NCBI GenBank assembly: GCA_005881495.1 | Contig: VBHI01000304.1 | Location: 56,309-67,740 of the forward strand | Source of the DNA: Chloroflexota bacterium | Lineage (GTDB): Bacteria > Chloroflexota > Ktedonobacteria > Ktedonobacterales > Ktedonobacteraceae | DNA length: 11,432 nucleotides | Direction of reading: 5' to 3' | Part shown: piece by piece, positions 6,394 through 11,432 of the stretch | Position numbering within the stretch: the stretch's first letter is position 1 | Layout of the letters: every line of letters starts with the position of its first letter | Position numbers and translations under genes: made by a program | The notes under the pieces: model-generated | What the model was told of the DNA's origin: nothing | Databases searched by the model: none | Seen by the model: only the letters and a program-made list of their open reading frames with translations

Positions 6394-7454
6394 TCGGTGC
6401 GACGCTTGGAAACTATAAAATCCTGGCTCAACTCGGCCAGGGAGGCATGGCCCGCGTCTATAGAGCACGCCAGGAGAACCTTGACAGAGAAGTCGCGGTC
6501 AAGGTTCTCCCACCCTGGTTTGCTGCAGACCGCAATTTTGTTGAACGGTTCAACCTCGAAGCGCGACTGGTCGCACGGCTCTCACATCCCAATATCGTGA
6601 CGGTTCACGATGCCGCTGAATCCCAGAGTCACCTCTATATCGTGATGCAATTGGTCGATGGTGGCACACTCAAACAACGTTTAGATCAACTGCTAACTAT
6701 CAATCAAAAGATAGACGTGATAGAGGCCAAACGCATTTTCACCCAACTTGCGAGCGCTCTCTCTTACGCCCATGACAACAGCATCATCCACCGAGATGTG
6801 AAGCCAGTAAACGTCTTAATGGATCGTACAGGACGCCCCATTCTTTCTGACTTTGGCATTGCCAAGGTCCTCGCTGGCTCAAAAGAATTGACACGCCAGG
6901 GCGCGGGCGTGGGTACCCCAGAGTACATGTCACCTGAACAGTGCCAGGGAGGCCCCGTTGATGCTCGGTCTGATATCTATGCCCTGGGTGTCATGCTCTT
7001 TGAATCTTTGACAGGACGCTTACCTTTCATGGGAGACAACTATCCCGCTCTCGCCCACAGCCACATCTACGAGGCTCCACCGCATCCCATTACTATCAAT
7101 CCCGCCCTAGACCCCGCTATCTCGCAAGTCATCATCACAGCGCTTATGAAAAATCCGGCGTATCGCTACCAGCGAGCAGATGATATGGCCATTGCTCTTG
7201 AAAGGGCAGTACATTCGTTACCAGGCGGCAACGAGCAGAAAGTAAGTGGGGGACTAGAACTAGTCGATTCCAGTCGCCTTACGACTATGCCCCTCTATAC
7301 CTGCCCGCAATGCCGCCAGTTCAATAAACCACTCACACGCTTTTGCACATCTTGCGGCTACCCCCTCAATCAATGCCGGTTCTGCGGCGCTCAAAACCCT
7401 GCACATAATCGCTTTTGCTCAAAATGCGGGCAGCCTCTACCCAAACATTCATAG
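6375..7454 (+). CDS. soluble serine/threonine protein kinase with C-terminal double zinc ribbon
   Basis: Hanks-type kinase of 359 residues. The kinase domain (about 14-280) is complete: Gly-loop GQGGMARVY (21-29), K43, E62, HRDVKPVN (139-146), DFG (159-161), GTPEY then SPEQ (186-189). The tail holds two zinc ribbons: C310/C313 with C324/C327 (CPQC, CTSC), and C334/C337 with C348/C351 (CRFC, CSKC), a double-zinc-ribbon fold often used for protein or nucleic-acid contacts. There is no membrane segment. The start must be GTG 6375: an in-frame stop sits at 6366-6368 and the kinase core begins soon after. No ribosome binding site precedes it, and a short frame overlaps it. It follows the FHA gene by 90 bases on the same strand, likely the same transcript. 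Its stop lies six bases from the stop of the convergent histidine kinase. Confidence 0.95.
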   Translation: MQQDELIGATLGNYKILAQLGQGGMARVYRARQENLDREVAVKVLPPWFAADRNFVERFNLEARLVARLSHPNIVTVHDAAESQSHLYIVMQLVDGGTLKQRLDQLLTINQKIDVIEAKRIFTQLASALSYAHDNSIIHRDVKPVNVLMDRTGRPILSDFGIAKVLAGSKELTRQGAGVGTPEYMSPEQCQGGPVDARSDIYALGVMLFESLTGRLPFMGDNYPALAHSHIYEAPPHPITINPALDPAISQVIITALMKNPAYRYQRADDMAIALERAVHSLPGGNEQKVSGGLELVDSSRLTTMPLYTCPQCRQFNKPLTRFCTSCGYPLNQCRFCGAQNPAHNRFCSKCGQPLPKHS

Positions 7455-7460
7455 ATAAAC

Positions 7461-9608
7461 TCATCCGACTCTGGTTTTTTCCCCTCGTCCAGGTAGCTGG
7501 CCACGTTTTCGGGCTAGCTGGAAACGCACCTCTGCGACTGTATGACCTTTATCACTACCGCTCCACAGCGAAAATTGACCCCCCAAATCGCCTATAAGAT
7601 TTTTGATCAGTGAAAGTCCCAGTCCTTCACTACTTTCTTCTTCTCCAGGCCCCCACTTCTTTAACTTCGTCCCCGTGTCGATAACCTGGACAATTACCAT
7701 CCCATCCTCTTCACACCCCCGGATCGTAACAGTTCCTTTTGACAAACCTGCCATCCCATGTTTGATTGCGTTTGATACCATCTCATTGAGCACAAGCGCC
7801 AGGATCGTTACGGCGCGCGAAGGAATAACTATGGGACATGGTTCTACCTCAAAAGTGATCTGCTTCTCTGGAGGCCGCAGGTTGGCATTGGCAACCCCTA
7901 CGATTTTCCGCGCTATATCTTCAACCTTCGCCTCGCTCACATCTTCATGAGCAAGCAGATCGTGGGTCGCCGCCAGTCCCTGTACACGATTGACACTTTC
8001 TGCAAGCGTATTGCGCACTTCAGGAGATTTCGTACGCCGGCGCTGCAAGGAGAGAATACCCGCCACAGTGGCCAGGTTGTTCTTAACACGGTGATGCAAC
8101 TCACGCAACAATACCGACTTTAACTCAAGCCCGCGCCGTGTTTCATCGTAGAGACGCGCATTTTCGATAGCAATGGCAGCCTCATTGGCAAAAGTAATCA
8201 CGAGTTGCATTTGTTCATGCGAAAGCGAATGGCGGTGGCTACTATAGATACAGATACAACCCAGGACTTTCCGCTTTACCTGTAGGGGCACACATAAAAC
8301 AGAATGAATCTCAGCAGAGACACCTGGGTCCCCTGAAAGAAAACAGTCTTTATCATTATGGAAACAGTCTACAGCCATACTGGGCCGCCCCGTTTGGACT
8401 GTTCGCCCGGCACAACAATTCCCAACCTGTAGCTCTAGTCCTCGTACCTGTGCGCTATTCAATCCATAATGCGCCACAACATGCATCAATTGTTTCTCCT
8501 GGTCCAACTCAAATATACACGATCGTTCAGCCCCTGAAAGGTGAACAGCCTGTGTTGCGATAATTTGCAGAACTTCGTCCAGGTTCAACGTTGAAGCAAT
8601 AATAGAGGAAACCCGGTGCATAGTAGCTAGCTCGTGAACTTTTCGCCGCAGTTGTTCGTCAGTCTGCTCATAGAGCCGCCCATTTTCTATATTGATAGCA
8701 ATAATTCCGGCAACAACCTCTACAAAGTTTCTCTCTGCATTGGTAAATTCTCGCATCTCGGCCGATTGCACACTGATAACACCAAAGAGGTGCTCCGTAT
8801 TGCCAAAGAAGATAATAGGTATTGCCATCAATCCATGATAGTCTGTATTGTATGTGCGTACCTCGGTAGCAAACTGTGCATCAGATAGAGCATCACGCTC
8901 GAGCAAAGGGCGGCCTTTTTCCGCTACCCATCCACTGTAGCCCTCGCCAATACGCAGCGTAAAATGCATCCCTCCTAATGGACGGGGACCATTGGTAGCA
9001 CGTAATGTGAGTATACGTTGCAGTTCATCGTAGAAAAAAACTGAACAGAGATCAGCTTTTATTTCCTCGGCTACGATCTTCGTGATTACTTCGAGCGTCT
9101 GATCCAGGTCCGTGTTGGAATTACTGACGCCATTAATCCGCTGTAATGCCTGGAAACGTTCCTCAATTTGCTCAGCCAAAGTGTTCCGCTCAAGGGAGAC
9201 CTCATCCATCACACACTGGTAGCCACGAGTCAGAGCCAGTATACACGTAGATTGCAGTCGATACAAACGAGTAGTTGCTTCTATCAGCAGTTGCGCTCTA
9301 TCCTGCCCGCCAGCTACAGGCACATGCTCGAAGAGATCTTTGAATTCAAGCGCAAGCGCATCAAAATACCGTTCCAATGCCTGCAATCGCACATCTAACT
9401 TCCCCCCCTGCTCTGCCAGCCAGCGACCGGATTGTTCAAAACGCGTGCAAAGTTCGGGGTAATCGTTGCTAATCAGCGCATCAAGTAGCAACCAGGCATC
9501 ACTACCTTCTTCCGGACCTTCGCTATCACCTGTGGCATGTTGCAAGCAGACTCGCAGCCTGGCCGCGTGTTGCGCCAGCACTCGACCTACTTCGCTATCA
9601 TGTTTCAC
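7461..9608 (-). CDS. two-GAF sensor histidine kinase of the HisKA_2 type
   Basis: Soluble histidine kinase of 715 residues. The N-terminal helical region (1-165) has no assigned domain and no signal peptide or membrane helix. GAF1 covers about 168-312 and GAF2 about 343-485. Then comes the HisKA_2 dimerisation/phosphoacceptor segment LRELHHRVKNNLATVAGILSLQ (H505 or H506 phosphorylated), written here by its key residues HHRVKNN (505-511). The ATPase domain has N-box NEMVSNAIKHG (608-618), DTG (644-646) and GLGL (662-665). GAF2 is unusually Cys-rich (C364, C398, C399, C415, C422, C439, C451, C453), hinting at redox or metal sensing. The only start is GTG 9608, as an in-frame stop lies just upstream; its ribosome binding site is weak. 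No response regulator is adjacent, so it is an orphan here. It has a near-consensus promoter and converges on the second kinase gene. Confidence 0.93.
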   Translation of the reverse strand: MKHDSEVGRVLAQHAARLRVCLQHATGDSEGPEEGSDAWLLLDALISNDYPELCTRFEQSGRWLAEQGGKLDVRLQALERYFDALALEFKDLFEHVPVAGGQDRAQLLIEATTRLYRLQSTCILALTRGYQCVMDEVSLERNTLAEQIEERFQALQRINGVSNSNTDLDQTLEVITKIVAEEIKADLCSVFFYDELQRILTLRATNGPRPLGGMHFTLRIGEGYSGWVAEKGRPLLERDALSDAQFATEVRTYNTDYHGLMAIPIIFFGNTEHLFGVISVQSAEMREFTNAERNFVEVVAGIIAINIENGRLYEQTDEQLRRKVHELATMHRVSSIIASTLNLDEVLQIIATQAVHLSGAERSCIFELDQEKQLMHVVAHYGLNSAQVRGLELQVGNCCAGRTVQTGRPSMAVDCFHNDKDCFLSGDPGVSAEIHSVLCVPLQVKRKVLGCICIYSSHRHSLSHEQMQLVITFANEAAIAIENARLYDETRRGLELKSVLLRELHHRVKNNLATVAGILSLQRRRTKSPEVRNTLAESVNRVQGLAATHDLLAHEDVSEAKVEDIARKIVGVANANLRPPEKQITFEVEPCPIVIPSRAVTILALVLNEMVSNAIKHGMAGLSKGTVTIRGCEEDGMVIVQVIDTGTKLKKWGPGEEESSEGLGLSLIKNLIGDLGGQFSLWSGSDKGHTVAEVRFQLARKRGQLPGRGEKTRVG

Positions 9609-9650
9609 GTTTTTTCTGCCCTATATCACTATTCTCCAACAGTTCATCTC

Positions 9651-9679
9651 ATTTTAGATGCACTTGAGTTTAATGTCAA
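9651..9679 (-). promoter_or_regulatory. strong sigma-70-type promoter of the histidine kinase gene
   Basis: On the minus strand, a perfect TTGACA (9679 to 9674), a 17-base spacer and TAAAAT (9656 to 9651, five of six) lie about 43 bases before the GTG at 9608. The strong promoter contrasts with the weak ribosome binding site. A small palindrome, ATGGC-GATA-GCCAT, sits upstream at 9701-9714 and might bind a regulator. No clear promoter was found for the divergent gene at 9811. Confidence 0.7.
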
Positions 9680-9810
9680 GGCAACCAGGCGTCATATCAA
9701 CATGGCGATAGCCATTTAGGAAACCATATTTACTTTGCTCATAGTTATTCGTTGTGAACAGTAATGGCCTGATGAAGCTACATTATGAATAATCACTATA
9801 GGACCTTGCA

Positions 9811-10743
9811 ATGAAATGCACACACTGTGGATTACCACTTTCACCAACATCTACAAGCACGAGTTGCCCTCGCTGCCACAGCTCTTTGGTTTCTGGTCCA
9901 GTCCCCATGGTACAACGACCCCAGGAGCAAGCTGGCAACCAGGCATGGGTAGGGAACGCACAAGGTCCATCGTGGGGACAGCCCCAGCAATGGTCATCTC
10001 CACAGGCCCCCTCTTCCCCCACGTGGTCAACTGGCACGTACCAGGATCAAATTTCCTTCCCGCCTGCAGCGCAGTCACCTACGTCAAAAGCAGAGCACGC
10101 GTGGCACTCTGCCCGCACACCAGGAGTAATGTATTCCACCACCGCATCCACCGCACCCGCGGCACGACCACAGGCGCCTCAAATGCGTAATCTCGGTTTC
10201 ATTGTAGCCGCTCTGTGTGTCATTTCCGGGGGCTTGATTCTCGTCTTTGTCTACTTCCTGGCCATGAGTCTACCTGCCACGCCTACAACAGGGGCCTACC
10301 CGGCTACACCGGTGGCAACAATGAACAGGTTAACCGCCTCTCCTACCACCCCCGCACTCTCCCCAACGGTCGTACTATCCCCCACTGCTGGTGCACTTCC
10401 TGGCCAACAATATATTGATAACCCCCAGATGGCCAGCCTGGTTAATACTGCTACGGCTCAACCCTTGCAGTTGACGACCGCATTTAGGGTCAACCAAAAA
10501 ATATATGTCTCCTTCAACATCCACCCCAACGGTAAAAATGGAGCCGTCTGCCTCATTTGGTATCTGAACAATAAAAAGGTCACCCAATTTCCCTTCCCCG
10601 TAAACGCAAGTGCCAGAGCAGGCTATTCGTATGCCATCTATGGTGGAACAGGTCCAGCCTACGTCGAAATTTACTGGGCCAGTACAACGACATGTTCCGA
10701 CAAAATTCTGGCACAACGCGTCAATTTTACCGTCACCAACTAA
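9811..10743 (+). CDS. zinc-ribbon, proline-rich linker, single-helix membrane protein
   Basis: A 310-residue protein of unknown function. An N-terminal zinc ribbon (C3, C6, C19, C22) is followed by a Pro/Ser/Gln/Trp-rich linker (about 27-125), one membrane helix (about 128-151), a Thr/Pro-rich stalk (155-198) and a C-terminal domain of about 110 residues. The C-terminal part looks beta-rich (QKIYVSFNIHPNGKNGAVCLIW, YVEIYWASTTTC) and has two cysteines, C247 and C295, that could form a disulfide. The zinc ribbon at the N-terminus and the stalk after the helix imply N-inside, C-outside orientation: a cytoplasmic ribbon linked to an external domain. The ATG has a modest AGGA seven bases upstream. 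It is divergent from the histidine kinase, sharing a 202-base gap. The same layout recurs in the next gene, so the pair likely arose by duplication or domain shuffling. Confidence 0.85.
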   Translation: MKCTHCGLPLSPTSTSTSCPRCHSSLVSGPVPMVQRPQEQAGNQAWVGNAQGPSWGQPQQWSSPQAPSSPTWSTGTYQDQISFPPAAQSPTSKAEHAWHSARTPGVMYSTTASTAPAARPQAPQMRNLGFIVAALCVISGGLILVFVYFLAMSLPATPTTGAYPATPVATMNRLTASPTTPALSPTVVLSPTAGALPGQQYIDNPQMASLVNTATAQPLQLTTAFRVNQKIYVSFNIHPNGKNGAVCLIWYLNNKKVTQFPFPVNASARAGYSYAIYGGTGPAYVEIYWASTTTCSDKILAQRVNFTVTN

Positions 10744-10805
10744 ACGCAACGTGTCCCACAACGAAGCTCTCACACTCTGGTTCCTCAAAAAGGCTTGAGA
10801 ACATC

Positions 10806-10834
10806 TTGGCAGGAAAACAGAACCATGGTATGCT
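10806..10834 (+). promoter_or_regulatory. extended -10 promoter of the second zinc-ribbon membrane gene
   Basis: TTGGCA (10806-10811, five of six), a 17-base spacer and TATGCT (10829-10834, four of six) preceded by TGG, an extended -10 element. Transcription would start near 10841, giving a leader of about 75 bases. The gene is therefore probably transcribed separately from 9811-10743. Confidence 0.5.
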
Positions 10835-10884
10835 AGCACTACCTTATTAAATAATCCGCTCTCCTTCTTCTGGAAGGGTGGGCG

Positions 10885-10899
10885 AGAGTAGCGTACTCT
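10885..10899 (+). promoter_or_regulatory. hairpin beside the ribosome binding site of the second zinc-ribbon gene
   Basis: AGAGTA (10885-10890) and TACTCT (10894-10899) form a perfect six-pair stem over a three-base loop. It ends three bases before the ribosome binding site AGGAGG at 10903-10908. It could modulate initiation, but the stem is short and leaves that site unpaired. Confidence 0.35.
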
Positions 10900-10915
10900 T
10901 TCAGGAGGACTCGTC

Positions 10916-11432
10916 ATGAATTGCACTTCGTGTGGCGCCAATCTACCGCAAGGTGCTGCTCAATGCCCGCTCTGTGGTAACCCAACACCCTACAACGTAG
11001 CCAAACCGGCCAGTTCACCACAATATGATCCAACTGTGGTCACACCACAGCCTGGCCCTGGAAATCCGCCCCAAATTGATCCAACCATTGCCGCATCACC
11101 ATTTGGCGGAACTCCCCCTCCTCCATCAACCGCGTACGGCACACCATCTTATGGCACTCCTCCCAATCCGTATAATACGCCACCAGCAACACCATATCCG
11201 TATAATATGCCTCCTCAGCAACAGAATCTCTATGGAACGCCTCCTCCTCCGCAACAGGGAGGCTATGTTGCACCACCCCCGCAGCAAGGATACGGTTATG
11301 GTACGCCACCACCGCCCAACCGCCGCAGCAGACTCGGCCTGATCCTCGGCATCATCGCGCTGGTGCTCGTTGTTGCCTGCGCTGGTATCTCCTTCGCGGT
11401 CTACCAGGGACTGAAACAAACCGGCAATGTCA
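10916..11432 (+). CDS. zinc-ribbon, proline-rich, single-helix membrane protein, 3' end outside window
   Basis: The visible 172 residues hold an N-terminal zinc ribbon (C3, C6, C17, C20: CTSC and CPLC), then a long linker rich in Pro, Tyr, Gly, Gln and Asn with repeated YGTP units (about 36-134). The basic NRRSRL comes next, followed by a membrane helix (about 139-163). The frame is still open at the window edge, so a C-terminal domain outside the membrane is expected but not seen. Basic residues before the helix support N-inside orientation. The start is firm: AGGAGG lies seven bases before the ATG. The architecture copies the preceding gene, but the linker composition differs (Tyr/Gly rather than Ser/Trp). 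Function is unknown; the ribbon also resembles those at the end of the second kinase, so a shared binding partner is possible. Confidence 0.88.
   Translation, partial: MNCTSCGANLPQGAAQCPLCGNPTPYNVAKPASSPQYDPTVVTPQPGPGNPPQIDPTIAASPFGGTPPPPSTAYGTPSYGTPPNPYNTPPATPYPYNMPPQQQNLYGTPPPPQQGGYVAPPPQQGYGYGTPPPPNRRSRLGLILGIIALVLVVACAGISFAVYQGLKQTGNV

Noticed and set aside
10783..10799. CTCAA...TTGAG hairpin after the first zinc-ribbon gene as a terminator
   Set aside because: Only five weak pairs and no T-run.
10375..10941. Minus-strand 188-codon frame opposite the zinc-ribbon membrane gene
   Set aside because: The plus strand carries a convincing zinc ribbon, helix and a ribosome binding site; this frame has no recognisable motif and runs across the next gene's promoter.

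Overview
The window reads as a chromosomal segment of a filamentous, multicellular Chloroflexota, most likely a Ktedonobacter-like organism. That placement is an inference from protein architecture: serine/threonine kinases without membrane anchors, FHA proteins, zinc-ribbon/proline-rich/membrane proteins and GAF-type histidine kinases packed together. No rRNA, tRNA, CRISPR array, transposase or phage gene was seen.

Left part (1-3291, all minus strand). A membrane sensor histidine kinase runs off the left edge, and its frame is broken near 1033-1085. A six-helix membrane protein of unknown function (1572-2198) follows. Its promoter carries four helically phased GTCCCG repeats, a layout typical of SARP or OmpR/PhoB-type activator sites. 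A HAD-IIA phosphatase of the LHPP type (2512-3291) completes this side. Hand counts on a few lines suggest the sensor kinase is richer in G+C than the kinase genes to its right.

Divergent gap (3292-3640). It holds a cluster of perfect inverted repeats resembling a REP-like intergenic element, a strong promoter for the rightward kinase operon, and a weak candidate promoter for the phosphatase.

Central signalling block (3641-7454, plus strand). A soluble Ser/Thr kinase with a C-terminal FHA domain is followed by a membrane-tethered FHA protein with a long Q/P/A/W-rich linker. A second soluble Ser/Thr kinase with a C-terminal double zinc ribbon comes next. The gaps of about 100 bases are compatible with one operon. 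A reasonable model is that the kinases phosphorylate the FHA protein or partners gathered around it, with the FHA and zinc-ribbon tails choosing who meets whom.

Right part. A two-GAF HisKA_2 histidine kinase (7461-9608, minus) converges on the second kinase with only six bases between stop codons, and has a near-consensus promoter. Divergent from it are two genes for proteins with an N-terminal zinc ribbon, a proline-rich linker and one membrane helix (9811-10743, complete; 10916 onward, cut by the window edge). They repeat the zinc-ribbon theme of the second kinase.

No wholly new system is proven here. The best candidate is the combined kinase/FHA/zinc-ribbon/histidine-kinase hub.
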